Below are positions 1 to 8,326 of a stretch of DNA of 30,771 nt, one piece after another (the stretch's first letter is position 1; every line of letters begins with the position of its first letter). The stretch spans positions 1-30,771 of the forward strand of contig CAJTYC010000021.1 of the NCBI GenBank assembly GCA_910584185.1. Direction: 5' to 3'. The position numbers were made by a program, and so were the translations under genes. The stretch comes from an uncultured Muribaculaceae bacterium (GTDB lineage Bacteria > Bacteroidota > Bacteroidia > Bacteroidales > Muribaculaceae). Under the pieces are notes generated by a model. It was not told where the DNA came from. It saw only the letters and a list, made by a program, of their open reading frames with translations, and did not search any database.

Positions 1-34
1 TAGCCGTTTGAGAGGGCGAAATTCAGATTTGGCA

Positions 35-51
35 ACTTTTTCAGTGCCCTC
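35..51 (-). repeat. 17-bp IS-end-like inverted repeat
   Basis: The 17-mer GAGGGCACTGAAAAAGT is present on the minus strand here and again, on the plus strand, at 20807-20823. Its position at the very start of the window, followed by AT-rich non-coding sequence, suits the right end of an insertion sequence that lies mostly outside the window. The match stops after 17 bp, as expected for terminal repeats of two related but different copies. No transposase is visible, so the family cannot be named. Confidence 0.4.
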
Positions 52-211
52 AAAAAATAGTGCATTTTTTTATTACTCACAAATATGCACCCCAAAAATT
101 AAGGCCCTACCATTTTTTTGCGAGGCGGGTCAAAGGCGCGTTCCGCGTTCCAAAAATTTTTTTAAGTTCCTACGCGTTCTTAATTTAGGAAGCATAATAG
201 TGAAAGTGAAT
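52..211. other. AT-rich upstream region of the acetyltransferase
   Basis: A non-coding stretch with long A and T runs. It contains a small inverted repeat GTGCAT/ATGCAC (60-65 and 84-89) and a tandem GCGTTCC doublet near 139-152. The open frame that enters the acetyltransferase gene from position 8 is low-complexity here and does not resemble protein. A weak promoter-like TAATTTAG lies near 180-187, about 25 bp before the ATG, with one mismatch to TAnnTTTG. Confidence 0.4.
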
Positions 212-775
212 ATGAGCAAGTTTGAGGAGGAATGGGACAAGATGCTTGGGGGTAAGATTTATGATGCTGTTCATCCTGAGTTTTTGCGCAGGCTTGAAGT
301 TACGCGTCAGCGTGTGTGGGAGTTCAACAATTTGAATCCTTCGCATACGGATGAGCTGAAGCGCATCTTCAGGAGCATCGTGCAGGATTGCGGCGAGCAA
401 TTTCACATAAACCAGCCTTTTCGCTGCGACTATGGCTGCAATATACATATAGGCAATAACTTCTTTGCCAATTTCAACCTTACGATACTCGATGAGGCTC
501 CTGTGACATTTGGCGACAATGTATTCGTCGGTCCCAATGTGAGCATCTACACCGCTTGTCACCCCATAGAGCCTGGGGCCCGCAACACCGGTGTGGAATG
601 GGCGGAGGCTGTCACCATAGGCAACAGCGTGTGGATAGGAGGCAATGCCACGATACTGCCCGGCATTACAATAGGCGACAATTGCGTGATAGGGGCCGGA
701 AGCGTAGTTACCAAAGATGTGGAGGCAAACAGTGTGGTCGCAGGAAATCCGGCCAGAATCATCAAGAAATTGTAA
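212..775 (+). CDS. Sugar O-acetyltransferase, hexapeptide-repeat (maltose acetyltransferase type)
   Basis: A 187-residue acetyl-CoA-dependent acetyltransferase of the LbH maltose/galactoside acetyltransferase family. The N-terminal helical part (MSKFEEEWDKMLGGKIYDA, then a DELKRIF-like helix) is the usual substrate-side domain. It is followed by imperfect hexapeptide repeats (IHIGNNFFANFN, VTIGNSVWIGGNATIL, ITIGDNCVIGAGSVV) that form a left-handed beta-helix. The catalytic histidine is most likely in YTACHPIEPGARNTG. The C-terminus AGNPARIIKKL is canonical. I chose the ATG at 212 because the family begins there and the frame upstream is not protein-like. It probably acetylates a sugar in the cytoplasm; the physiological acceptor cannot be read from sequence. 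It stands alone, with a gap of about 95 bp to the next gene. Confidence 0.9.
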   Translation: MSKFEEEWDKMLGGKIYDAVHPEFLRRLEVTRQRVWEFNNLNPSHTDELKRIFRSIVQDCGEQFHINQPFRCDYGCNIHIGNNFFANFNLTILDEAPVTFGDNVFVGPNVSIYTACHPIEPGARNTGVEWAEAVTIGNSVWIGGNATILPGITIGDNCVIGAGSVVTKDVEANSVVAGNPARIIKKL

Positions 776-853
776 GAGGTGAGTAAAACACCGATCATAA
801 ACCAACAACTATAACTAATACAAGATCTATAACTAACTAAAACAATAACAACT

Positions 854-865
854 AAAACGACAATA
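854..865 (+). promoter_or_regulatory. A-rich translation-initiation motif aaaacgacaata
   Basis: The 12-mer aaaacgacaata occurs before three genes in the window: here, at 8294-8305 before rmlC, and at 16183-16194 immediately before the ATG of the AmpG-like gene. Bacteroidota generally lack Shine-Dalgarno sequences and use A-rich leaders, so it may help initiation. At this site the motif ends 2 nt before the GGG codon at 868, which suggests that translation originally started there. Confidence 0.35.
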
Positions 866-885
866 CAGGGAAAAAGATTCTAATT

Positions 886-1425
886 GTGATTGCTGCAGCA
901 TTTATTACAGCAACGAGTGCATCGGCAGTAAGGTACAAAGGGTTCGGTGAACTTAACGGCGGTACTTTTATACCTTCCAAATATTATAGTGCGGGAGTTT
1001 TGTTAGGCATATCCACAAGCCATGGTGTTGAGTTATTCGATGGTCTGTTTGTGGGTGGTGGTATTGACATCAATTATTTCACCTTCACCGAACCGGGAGA
1101 AAGCAGCTATGACTTTGACGAGAGTGACTATGCAGGCAATTTCGCCATATTTGCTGAGGGGCGTTACAATTTCTTGCGCACACGCAAGGTGTCGCCATTT
1201 ATCGGCTTACGCATCGGTGGCGGCTATGAAGGAGTGGAAGAGCAGGGATGTTTCTATTTCTCCCCGGCAGCCGGCGTAACTATAAATCTTACCAAGAAAT
1301 TCGGACTTGATGCAAGTTTAGGTTACAGTTTATGGAGTGGTCCATCAATCCACGACGATGACTATCGTTATGGCCACAGCTCATCATTCAATGGTGTTTC
1401 TGTGCGCTTTGGAGTCCACTTCTGA
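886..1425 (+). CDS. Outer-membrane beta-barrel protein, start codon unclear
   Basis: A small porin-like protein of the OmpA/OprF-type eight-strand barrel class: alternating hydrophobic/polar strands, Gly and aromatic rich, ending in VSVRFGVHF with a terminal Phe. The first legal start in frame is the GTG at 886, which gives MIAAAFITATSASA, a signal peptide lacking its positive n-region. In-frame codons just upstream (871-885) read K-K-I-L-I, exactly what should precede IVIAAAFITATSASA, but the codon before KK (868-870) is GGG instead of ATG, and a stop lies at 853-855. Either the true start was lost, a rare start codon such as ATT is used, or there is an error in the sequence. The body of the gene is intact. 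Function beyond an outer-membrane barrel is unknown. Confidence 0.7.
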   Translation: MIAAAFITATSASAVRYKGFGELNGGTFIPSKYYSAGVLLGISTSHGVELFDGLFVGGGIDINYFTFTEPGESSYDFDESDYAGNFAIFAEGRYNFLRTRKVSPFIGLRIGGGYEGVEEQGCFYFSPAAGVTINLTKKFGLDASLGYSLWSGPSIHDDDYRYGHSSSFNGVSVRFGVHF

Positions 1426-1463
1426 TTTTTTACGATACCTAACCAATACGCAGTAATACAAAC

Positions 1464-1504
1464 CACCCCGGCGTAAAGAGGCGCCAGGGTGATTTCTTAT
1501 TTTA
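1464..1504 (+). terminator. Intrinsic terminator after the barrel gene
   Basis: A GC-rich stem pairs CACCC-c-GGCG (1464-1473) with CGCC-a-GGGTG (1482-1491) around an 8-nt loop, followed by a T-rich tail (1493-1504). It lies between convergent genes, so it ends transcription from the barrel gene and may also form on the fumarase transcript. Confidence 0.75.
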
Positions 1505-1522
1505 GTTGTTGTAGATGTCTAC

Positions 1523-3163
1523 TTATTTGGCGAGGGGGCAGCGGGGCTTGAGCTGCTTGAAGAAGTCGTTGCCCTTGTTGTCTACGAGGATAAAGGCGGG
1601 GAAGTTTTCCACCTCAATCTTCCAGATTGCTTCCATGCCGAGTTCGGGATATTCGAGGAGTTCCACACTCTTGATGGAGTCCTTTGCGAGGATTGCAGCC
1701 GGACCTCCGATTGAACCGAGATAGAAACCTCCATGCTTCTTGCAGGCATCGGTGACCTGCTGCGAACGGTTGCCCTTGGCAATCATAACCATCGAGCCTC
1801 CGGCTGCCTGAAACTGATCAACATAGGGATCCATACGGCCGGCAGTGGTCGGGCCGAACGAGCCTGAGGGCATGTCTTCGGGTTTCTTGGCGGGACCTGC
1901 ATAGTAGATAGGATGATCCTTGAGATACTGCGGCATCGGCTCGCCGTTGTCGAGACGCTCCTTAATCTTGGCATGCGCGATGTCACGACCCACTATGATT
2001 GTACCGTTGAGCGACAGGCGAGTCGAGACAGGATACTTGTCGAGCTGTTCAAGAATCTCCTTCATTGGGCGGTTGAGGTCCACGCTCACCACCTCACCCT
2101 CGCCGGCCTGACGCATCTCCACCGGAATCAGTTCGCCGGGGTTATCATCGAGCTTCTCAATCCAGAGACCTTCGCGGTTGATCTTAGCCTTGACATTGCG
2201 GTCAGCCGAACAGCTCACGCCCATGCCCACGGGGCAAGAAGCGCCATGGCGCGGCATACGGATCACGCGGATATCGTGAGCGAAATACTTGCCGCCGAAC
2301 TGAGCGCCGAGGCCAATGCACTGAGCAGCCTCGAGGAGTTCTTTCTCCAGCTCAACATCGCGGAAGGCATGGCCATACTCATTACCCTTGGTGGGGAGAT
2401 TGTCGTAATACTTCACGCTGGCCTTCTTGACAGCGGCGAGATTTGCCTCGGCTGATGTGCCGCCAATCACGAAAGCGATATGATAAGGAGGGCAGGCAGC
2501 AGTGCCGAGTGTCTTCATCTTCTCGATGAGGAAAGGCACGAGAGTCTTCTTATTGAGGATAGCCTTTGTCTCCTGGTAGAGGTAAGTTTTATTGGCCGAG
2601 CCGCCACCCTTTGCCACGAAGAGGAACTTGTACTCGTCGCCCTCTTCAGCATGAATCTCAATCTGAGCCGGAAGATTGCAGCCGGTGTTGACCTCGTCAT
2701 ACATGTTGAGGGGAGCATTCTGCGAGTAGCGGAGATTATTCTCAGTATAAGTCTTGTAAACACCGAGCGAGATTTTCTCCTCATCGTTGCAGCCGGTCCA
2801 TACCTGCTGGCCCTTGTATGCGGCGCAGATAGATGTGCCGGTGTCCTGGCAGAACGGGAGCACACCCTTGGCAGCGACTTCGGCATTACGGAGCATAGTG
2901 AGCGCCACATACTTGTCGTTTTCAGAAGCCTCAGGATCATTCAAAATCTTGGCCACCATCTCATTGTGCTCACGGCGAAGCATGAACGAGCAATTGTGTG
3001 ACGCCACATTGGCGATGATGGTGAGTGCCTCTGGATCCACCACGAGCATCTCGTGGCCGTTCCAGTTCTCGACTTTCACATAATCCTTGGTGATGAGCTG
3101 ATACTCTGTGGTATCCGGCCCGATAGGAAACATTTCCTGGTAATGAAAAGGTTTTGTAGCCAT
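1523..3163 (-). CDS. fumA: Class I fumarate hydratase (iron-sulfur)
   Basis: This 546-residue protein is a full-length class I fumarase, interconverting fumarate and malate in the cytoplasm. The N-terminal alpha region carries GVLPFCQDTGTSICAAYKG, NTGCNLPAQIEI, VAKGGGSANKTY and the RMPRHGASCPVGMGVSCSADRN block. Cysteines at 105, 224 and 318 fall at the same residue numbers as the three [4Fe-4S] ligands of E. coli FumA. The C-terminal beta region begins near residue 390 (IIVGRDIAHAKIKERL) with GSFGPTTAGRMDPYVD and GGFYLGSIGGPAAILA. Alpha and beta regions are fused, as in enterobacterial FumA/FumB. In anaerobic Bacteroidota it would serve the reductive branch from malate to succinate. It is monocistronic, with a terminator region downstream and its own promoter upstream. 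Confidence 0.96.
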   Translation of the reverse strand: MATKPFHYQEMFPIGPDTTEYQLITKDYVKVENWNGHEMLVVDPEALTIIANVASHNCSFMLRREHNEMVAKILNDPEASENDKYVALTMLRNAEVAAKGVLPFCQDTGTSICAAYKGQQVWTGCNDEEKISLGVYKTYTENNLRYSQNAPLNMYDEVNTGCNLPAQIEIHAEEGDEYKFLFVAKGGGSANKTYLYQETKAILNKKTLVPFLIEKMKTLGTAACPPYHIAFVIGGTSAEANLAAVKKASVKYYDNLPTKGNEYGHAFRDVELEKELLEAAQCIGLGAQFGGKYFAHDIRVIRMPRHGASCPVGMGVSCSADRNVKAKINREGLWIEKLDDNPGELIPVEMRQAGEGEVVSVDLNRPMKEILEQLDKYPVSTRLSLNGTIIVGRDIAHAKIKERLDNGEPMPQYLKDHPIYYAGPAKKPEDMPSGSFGPTTAGRMDPYVDQFQAAGGSMVMIAKGNRSQQVTDACKKHGGFYLGSIGGPAAILAKDSIKSVELLEYPELGMEAIWKIEVENFPAFILVDNKGNDFFKQLKPRCPLAK

Positions 3164-3208
3164 TACTTAATATTATAAAGATGTATTATCACGGTATATG
3201 AAATGGGT

Positions 3209-3244
3209 GCGACAAATGTCGCGGCACACTTCACCGCAAATTTA
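3209..3244 (-). promoter_or_regulatory. Fumarase promoter element and leader palindrome
   Basis: On the minus strand TAAATTTG (plus-strand 3237-3244) matches the Bacteroidota -7 consensus TAnnTTTG; no clear -33 TTTG was seen. Just downstream the 5' leader holds the palindrome GCGACA-AA-TGTCGC (3209-3222), which could be an operator or a small RNA hairpin. The predicted leader is about 65 nt. Confidence 0.5.
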
Positions 3245-3325
3245 ATAAATAAAGATTGAAAAATCGTAAGAAAAATCACAAAAAAGAGGAAAATGCAATA
3301 CAATCGGGAGTGAAGGGGTTGTAAA

Positions 3326-3357
3326 ATTGCATAATTCCAAATAAATATATAATTTTG
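3326..3357 (+). promoter_or_regulatory. Promoter of the exopolysaccharide locus
   Basis: TAATTTTG (3350-3357) matches the Bacteroidota -7 box and ATTG (3326-3329) sits 20 bp upstream, the normal spacing for the -33 box. Transcription would start near 3364 and read a leader of about 45 nt before the antiterminator ATG at 3410. Confidence 0.7.
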
Positions 3358-3368
3358 CAGTTGCATTT

Positions 3369-3400
3369 CTCCGCACTGTCAAGACAGGAGCGGCAAGCGT
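3369..3400 (+). promoter_or_regulatory. Leader hairpin and ops-like element before the antiterminator gene
   Basis: The leader contains the hairpin CTGTC-AA-GACAG (3376-3387), with a possible outer CTC/GAG pair. It is followed by GCGGCAAGCGT (3390-3400), close to the RfaH ops element core GCGGTAGCGT but with a one-base length difference. NusG-family specific factors such as UpxY act on the 5' leaders of their own operons, so this is the natural place for recruitment. The ops resemblance is only suggestive. Confidence 0.35.
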
Positions 3401-3409
3401 CTATGTCTT

Positions 3410-3943
3410 ATGCCTTGGTATGTGATGCGTGATCTCACGCGCGCCAACAACAAACGGCCAGGCTGGAAGAGGCTTTCGGAGGCCGGCTACAGGACCTACA
3501 CACCAATGACCTGGAAGGTCAGGAGAGCGTGTGGAGGCCGCACTACACGCTTGCTGATTCCGGTGATTCATGATTTGCTTTTCGTCGAGTCCACACGAGA
3601 GGAACTGGATCCATTTGTGGAGCAAGAACCCATGATTCAATATCGCTACGTGAGGGGCGGCTCCTATCGCGAGGCGATGGAAGTGAGTTCGGAGGAGATG
3701 GAACGCTTCATGCGGGCCACCTCAGATGCCGACAAGACACTCTACTACCGCCCGGAGGAGATAACTCCCCAGATGATAGGCAAGGAGATCAGGGTGATAG
3801 GAGGCCCGCTCAACGGCATGACCGGCAGGCTATTGTCGATAAAGGGCATGCGCAAGAAGAGGCTGATTGTGGAAATAAGCGGCATGCTTACAGCAGCCGT
3901 GGAAGTGGAAAAAGACTTTATAGCGATTGAAAATAAAAACTGA
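3410..3943 (+). CDS. UpxY-family transcription antiterminator (NusG paralogue)
   Basis: A 177-residue NusG-like protein. The N-terminal NGN domain starts at MPWYVMRDLTRANNK and runs to about residue 105 (IPVIHDLLFVESTREELD is the typical core strand). The C-terminal KOW region includes IGKEIRVIGGPLNGMTGRL. In Bacteroides, UpxY proteins are encoded first in capsule operons and let RNA polymerase read through terminators in those operons. Here it is likewise first, 21 bp before the Wza-like gene. The neighbouring downstream genes are export functions only, so its target may be this short operon, possibly including read-through of the terminator at 7245-7293. No UpxZ-like partner is seen. Confidence 0.88.
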   Translation: MPWYVMRDLTRANNKRPGWKRLSEAGYRTYTPMTWKVRRACGGRTTRLLIPVIHDLLFVESTREELDPFVEQEPMIQYRYVRGGSYREAMEVSSEEMERFMRATSDADKTLYYRPEEITPQMIGKEIRVIGGPLNGMTGRLLSIKGMRKKRLIVEISGMLTAAVEVEKDFIAIENKN

Positions 3944-3964
3944 GAAGAAAGGATAGAGAAAAAA

Positions 3965-4792
3965 ATGAAAACCAGAAAAAAGATAATGCTTGGAGGGTTA
4001 TTGGCCTGCGTGGCCTTGGCCTCATGCACCTCCACCAGACAGGTGGCATATTTCCAAGACCTTAATCCGGGTGACCAGAACGCGATAATAGCGGAGAGCC
4101 CGATCAGACTGCAACCTAACGACAAAGTGACAATCGTGGTGAGCACGAGCGACGGCCGACTCAACTCACTGTTCAACCTCACGGTGGCCCGCAACACAAT
4201 AGGAGGTTCAGGCACCTCGGGCTCCGGCATGTCGTCTACGGGCAACGAAAGCACGGCTGCATTCACCATAGACTCACACGGCGACATCAACTTTCCGGTG
4301 CTCGGCAAGCTCCATGTGGCTGGCATGACACGTGAGGAACTGGCCGAATATGTGTGCCGCGAACTCGTAAGCCGCGACTTGGCCAAGAATCCCATCGTGA
4401 CGGTGGAATATCTCAACCTCACCGTGACGGTGCTCGGTGAAGTGGGACATGCCGGACGCCAGGTTATAAATAAGGAGGGTTACACAATACTTGACGCAAT
4501 AGGCCAGGCGGGCGACCTGACAATCTACGGACAGCGCGACAACATCAAGGTGCTCCGCGAGGAGAACGGAATGCAGAAAGTATACATGGTAAACCTCAAC
4601 GACGGCAAGAAACTCTTGCAGTCGCCGGTCTACTTCCTGCGTCAGAACGACGTGATATACGTGGAACCCAACAACACGAAGAAACGCAACAGCACACCGA
4701 ACGGCAACACGGCACTGACCCCTTCATTCTGGATCTCAATGGCATCGTTCGTGGCCTCAATGGCAGTGCTTATAGTGAACCAAACTAAATAA
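3965..4792 (+). CDS. Polysaccharide export outer-membrane lipoprotein (Wza-like)
   Basis: This 275-residue protein begins with a lipoprotein signal peptide whose lipobox ends LASC with Cys21. The Poly_export domain follows (IRLQPNDKVTIVVSTSDGRLNSLFNL; ITVTVLGEV-type strands), then an SLBB segment (GHAGRQVINKEGYTILDAIGQAGDLTIYGQRDNIKV). The C-terminus has a hydrophobic helix (FWISMASFVASMAVLIV), as in Wza where an amphipathic helix crosses the outer membrane. It should form the outer-membrane exit channel for a capsular or extracellular polysaccharide. It lies 2 bp before the Wzc-like kinase, its expected partner. Confidence 0.92.
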   Translation: MKTRKKIMLGGLLACVALASCTSTRQVAYFQDLNPGDQNAIIAESPIRLQPNDKVTIVVSTSDGRLNSLFNLTVARNTIGGSGTSGSGMSSTGNESTAAFTIDSHGDINFPVLGKLHVAGMTREELAEYVCRELVSRDLAKNPIVTVEYLNLTVTVLGEVGHAGRQVINKEGYTILDAIGQAGDLTIYGQRDNIKVLREENGMQKVYMVNLNDGKKLLQSPVYFLRQNDVIYVEPNNTKKRNSTPNGNTALTPSFWISMASFVASMAVLIVNQTK

Positions 4793-4794
4793 CA

Positions 4795-7242
4795 ATGGCA
4801 ACACCAATCGAAATAGAGGGCGCCAACGAGACAGTGGCAAAATCCTCGGTGAATATGCCCAATAAATCTTCGGGCGGCATACGCATAAAAGAATTCCTTT
4901 ATCTTTGCCTTGAAAACTGGCTATGGTTCGTGATATCCATTGCAGTGTGCCTGGCTTGTGCATATGTCTACATAAAGAAGTCACAGCCCACATACAAAAA
5001 GACAGCCTCCGTGCTCATCAAGATAGATGAGGGAGGACGTTCGGTAAAGGAGGGTTCGCTGATGTTTGCAGACTTAGGCATAGCGAGCAACAACTCACAC
5101 ATCATGGACGAATACCAGATCATGCGTTCGCCCGACATGATACGCGACGTGGTGAGGAAACTCAACCTCGACATGATGTACAGCACGGAGGGCAAATTTC
5201 GCGACATACCCCTTTATGGTGGCCAACTCCCGGTGCAGGTTACAATGCCCGACTTGGGTGATGAAGACTACGCATCATTCAAGCTCGACTTGAAAGGCAA
5301 TGGCGAATACAGCATCACCGACATGGTGCTTCGTGGCAAAGCCCTGGAACACTCCCCGATAGCCGGCCGCATAGGCACGCCGGTGCGCACGCCCATGGGC
5401 ACCGTCAATGTGGCTCCCGGCCAGAATTACAAGGGCAATGAGGAGATGCAGATCAACGTGGCCCACAACACAGTGAAAGGGGCAGCCGCTGGAATTAACA
5501 GTGGCTTGAACGTGGAAATCGATGAGACTTCAACCAACATGCTCAACCTCACGATGGTAGACTGGTCGCCCGAACGTGCACAAGACATTCTGAAGCAGCT
5601 GATAGCGAGCTACAGCGACCGCTGGATGCAGGAGAAGCGCACCTTGGCCGACAACACGAGCAAGTTTATCGACGAGCGCGTGCAGCTGCTCCACTCCGAG
5701 CTCGGCGATGTGGACAGCGACATATCAGAGTTCAAGAGCGCCAACCTTGTGCCGGACGTAAATGCGGCAGCTTCGCTTGCCATGAGCCAGGCCTCGCAGT
5801 CGACCATGGTGCTCAAGGACCTCCGCAATCAGGAATACATGGCCAAATATATCCGCAACTACCTCCGCAACTCCGAAAACACCAACAAGCTCCTCCCCTC
5901 TGCCACCGGATTTTCAAGCAGCATGCTCTCGGGCCAGATTGGCCAATACAATGCCAAGATATTGGAGCGCAACAGCCTTGTGGCCCAGAGTAGCGCGAGC
6001 AACCCGCTCGTCAACCAACTCGACCAGGAGCTTGCCGCAATACGCGGAGCCCTGTTGGCCTCGCTCGACAACGAGCTCGTTGCACTGCACGAACAGATCA
6101 AGAGCACCGAAGGCATGTCGGGTTCCGCCACATCGAAGATCGCTTCCAATCCGCGCCAGGCCAAATATCTGCTTAGCGTGGAACGTCAGCAGAAAGTGAA
6201 AGAGTCGCTTTATCTGTACCTGCTACAGAAGCGTGAGGAGAACCAACTCGACCAGGCATTCACCTCATACAACACCCGCATCGTACGTGAGCCAGATGGC
6301 AGCAACGCCCCCATAGCCCCCAACAAAGCTATGATCTGGCTTGTCGGTTTTGCAATCGGCCTTGCGTTGCCGGTGCTGTACCTGTTCCAGCGCGAGCTTA
6401 GCGTGCATGTGGTGCGTGGCCGCAAGGATATCGCCGACATGAAGATTCCATTGGCAGGCGAACTCCCCTTGCACAGCAAGAAGCAGAAACTCCCCAAATT
6501 CAGCGACAGCAAGAAGGATTCAGTTCCGGTAACAGCCGTCAAGGAGAATTGCCGCAATTCGATCAACGAGGCATTTCGTGTGCTGCGCACCAACTTGGAG
6601 TTCATGTTTGCCAACAACTCAACTTCGCGCGTGGTGATGCTGACATCGGCCAACCCCGGCAGCGGTAAGACATTCGTGACTTACAATCTCGCCAAGAGCT
6701 TCGCCATAAAAGGTAAGAAAGTTGTGGTGCTCGACCTCGACATGCGCAAGGCTTCGCTCAGTAAATATTTGGACTCGCCCGAAATCGGAATCTCCGACTA
6801 CCTGGCCAACCGCGTGAACGACATCACATCGATAATAAAGCAAGACAAAGAGTGCAAGAACATGTCGGTGATACCGGTGGGCACAATCCCTCCCAACCCC
6901 ACAGAGTTGCTCTTCAGCGACAGACTCCACGCACTCATCGAAGACCTGCGCGTGCATTACGACTACGTGTTTATAGACTGTCCGCCTATCGAGGTTGTGG
7001 CTGACTCGACCATCATCAGCAAATATGCCGACCACACACTCTTCGTGATACGCGCCGGAATACTTGACCTCTCGATGCTCCCCATAATCGATGAGATGTA
7101 TGAAAAGAACCAGTATCCTATGATGTCGCTGGTGCTCAACGGCACGGTGAACCCACGCAACTCCTACGCCCGCAAGTATGGCAACCCATACAGCTACGGA
7201 TACGGCTACGGCTCCGGATACACCTACGCTTCAGAAGACTGA
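4795..7242 (+). CDS. Polysaccharide co-polymerase with tyrosine autokinase domain (Wzc-like)
   Basis: An 815-residue inner-membrane protein of the Wzc/PCP-2a class. Membrane segments occur near residues 42-60 (WFVISIAVCLACAYVYI) and about 505-525 (AMIWLVGFAIGLALPVLYL), flanking a large periplasmic Wzz-type region with long helices. The cytoplasmic BY-kinase domain has Walker A SANPGSGKT (618-626), Walker A' VVVLDLDMRK (643-652) and Walker B VFIDCPP (725-731). The last 27 residues contain eight tyrosines (YGNPYSYGYGYGSGYTY), the autophosphorylation cluster. It would set chain length and export together with the Wza-like lipoprotein. Transcription ends at the strong hairpin just after the stop. 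Confidence 0.95.
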   Translation: MATPIEIEGANETVAKSSVNMPNKSSGGIRIKEFLYLCLENWLWFVISIAVCLACAYVYIKKSQPTYKKTASVLIKIDEGGRSVKEGSLMFADLGIASNNSHIMDEYQIMRSPDMIRDVVRKLNLDMMYSTEGKFRDIPLYGGQLPVQVTMPDLGDEDYASFKLDLKGNGEYSITDMVLRGKALEHSPIAGRIGTPVRTPMGTVNVAPGQNYKGNEEMQINVAHNTVKGAAAGINSGLNVEIDETSTNMLNLTMVDWSPERAQDILKQLIASYSDRWMQEKRTLADNTSKFIDERVQLLHSELGDVDSDISEFKSANLVPDVNAAASLAMSQASQSTMVLKDLRNQEYMAKYIRNYLRNSENTNKLLPSATGFSSSMLSGQIGQYNAKILERNSLVAQSSASNPLVNQLDQELAAIRGALLASLDNELVALHEQIKSTEGMSGSATSKIASNPRQAKYLLSVERQQKVKESLYLYLLQKREENQLDQAFTSYNTRIVREPDGSNAPIAPNKAMIWLVGFAIGLALPVLYLFQRELSVHVVRGRKDIADMKIPLAGELPLHSKKQKLPKFSDSKKDSVPVTAVKENCRNSINEAFRVLRTNLEFMFANNSTSRVVMLTSANPGSGKTFVTYNLAKSFAIKGKKVVVLDLDMRKASLSKYLDSPEIGISDYLANRVNDITSIIKQDKECKNMSVIPVGTIPPNPTELLFSDRLHALIEDLRVHYDYVFIDCPPIEVVADSTIISKYADHTLFVIRAGILDLSMLPIIDEMYEKNQYPMMSLVLNGTVNPRNSYARKYGNPYSYGYGYGSGYTYASED

Positions 7243-7244
7243 TA

Positions 7245-7293
7245 AAACAGTTATGGCCGTGCAATGAAAAGGAGCACGGCCATAACTGTTTTT
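7245..7293 (+). terminator. Strong intrinsic terminator between wzc and rmlA
   Basis: A 17-bp perfect stem (7245-7261 pairing with 7275-7291, left arm AAACAGTTATGGCCGTG) with a 13-nt loop and a T run at its foot. It separates the export genes from rmlA and is an obvious candidate for processive antitermination by the UpxY-like protein. Confidence 0.9.
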
Positions 7294-7296
7294 AGT

Positions 7297-7327
7297 TTTG
7301 AATTTTTATTTTCTTAATTTAAATTTG
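7297..7327 (+). promoter_or_regulatory. rmlA promoter
   Basis: TTTG (7297-7300) and TAAATTTG (7320-7327) are separated by 19 bp and match both Bacteroidota promoter boxes. The leader to the ATG at 7347 would be about a dozen bases. Confidence 0.8.
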
Positions 7328-7346
7328 CAGATAAAAAATACGACAT

Positions 7347-8252
7347 ATGAAAGGCATCGTACTTGCGGGAGGCTCCGGCACTCGCCTCTACCCCATCACC
7401 AAGGGAGTCAGCAAACAGTTGCTCCCCATCTATGACAAACCGATGATATATTATCCGATTTCGGTGCTGATGCAAGCCGGCATCCGCGAGATTCTGATAA
7501 TCTCCACACCTTACGACCTGCCGGGCTTCAAACGCCTGCTCGGCGATGGCAGCGACATCGGTGTACGCATGGAATATGCGGAGCAACCCTCACCCGACGG
7601 ACTCGCCCAGGCATTCATAATCGGACGCGACTTCATCAGCGACGACTCGGCATGCCTTGTGCTCGGCGACAATATATTTCATGGTGCCGGCTTCAGGGGC
7701 ATACTCAAAGAGGCAGTCGAAACCGTGGAGAAAGAGAACAAGGCCACAGTGTTCGGCTATTGGGTAGATGACCCGGAACGCTACGGTGTGGCCGATTTCG
7801 ACCGCGACGGCAATTGCCTCTCAATCGAAGAGAAACCCGCACACCCGAAATCCAACTACGCAGTGGTGGGACTATACTTCTACCCCAACAAGGTGGTCGA
7901 TGTGGCAGCCTCAATCAAGCCCTCGGCACGCGGTGAGCTTGAAATCACCACGGTGAACCAGACATTTCTCAACGACGGCGAACTGAAAGTGAAGGTACTT
8001 CCTCACGGCTTCGCATGGCTCGACACCGGCACTCACGACTCCCTGGCCGAGGCTTCAAACTATGTGGAAGTACTCGAGAAACGCCAAGGACTCAAGATAG
8101 CATGTCTCGAAGGCATAGCATATCGCCAAGGATGGATCACCCGCGAAAAAATGCAGCAGCTCGCCGAACCGATGCTCAAGAACCAATATGGCCGCTACCT
8201 GCTCAAGGTAATCGACGAACTCGACCGCACTCGCGACGCCAACCTCCGGTGA
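7347..8252 (+). CDS. rmlA: Glucose-1-phosphate thymidylyltransferase
   Basis: A 301-residue enzyme making dTDP-glucose from dTTP and glucose-1-phosphate, the first step toward dTDP-L-rhamnose. The nucleotide-binding signature LAGGSGTRLYPITKGVSKQL is at the N-terminus, followed by PIYDKPMIYYPISVLM, the VLGDNIFHG metal-binding strand and the EKPAHPKSNYAVVGLYFY sugar site. Length and C-terminal helices match RmlA/RfbA. It is followed after 74 bp by rmlC; rmlB and rmlD are not in the window, so the pathway must be completed from elsewhere in the genome. Confidence 0.96.
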   Translation: MKGIVLAGGSGTRLYPITKGVSKQLLPIYDKPMIYYPISVLMQAGIREILIISTPYDLPGFKRLLGDGSDIGVRMEYAEQPSPDGLAQAFIIGRDFISDDSACLVLGDNIFHGAGFRGILKEAVETVEKENKATVFGYWVDDPERYGVADFDRDGNCLSIEEKPAHPKSNYAVVGLYFYPNKVVDVAASIKPSARGELEITTVNQTFLNDGELKVKVLPHGFAWLDTGTHDSLAEASNYVEVLEKRQGLKIACLEGIAYRQGWITREKMQQLAEPMLKNQYGRYLLKVIDELDRTRDANLR

Positions 8253-8326
8253 CCGGCTGCCCAAATCATGAACATTAAGAACCCGTCTCATAAAAAACGA
8301 CAATACAAAAAAGCGAAAGCATAACG

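Noticed and set aside
185..808. Long minus-strand open frame opposite the acetyltransferase
   Set aside because: It mirrors the hexapeptide-repeat gene and has no family resemblance; the plus-strand protein is clearly conserved.
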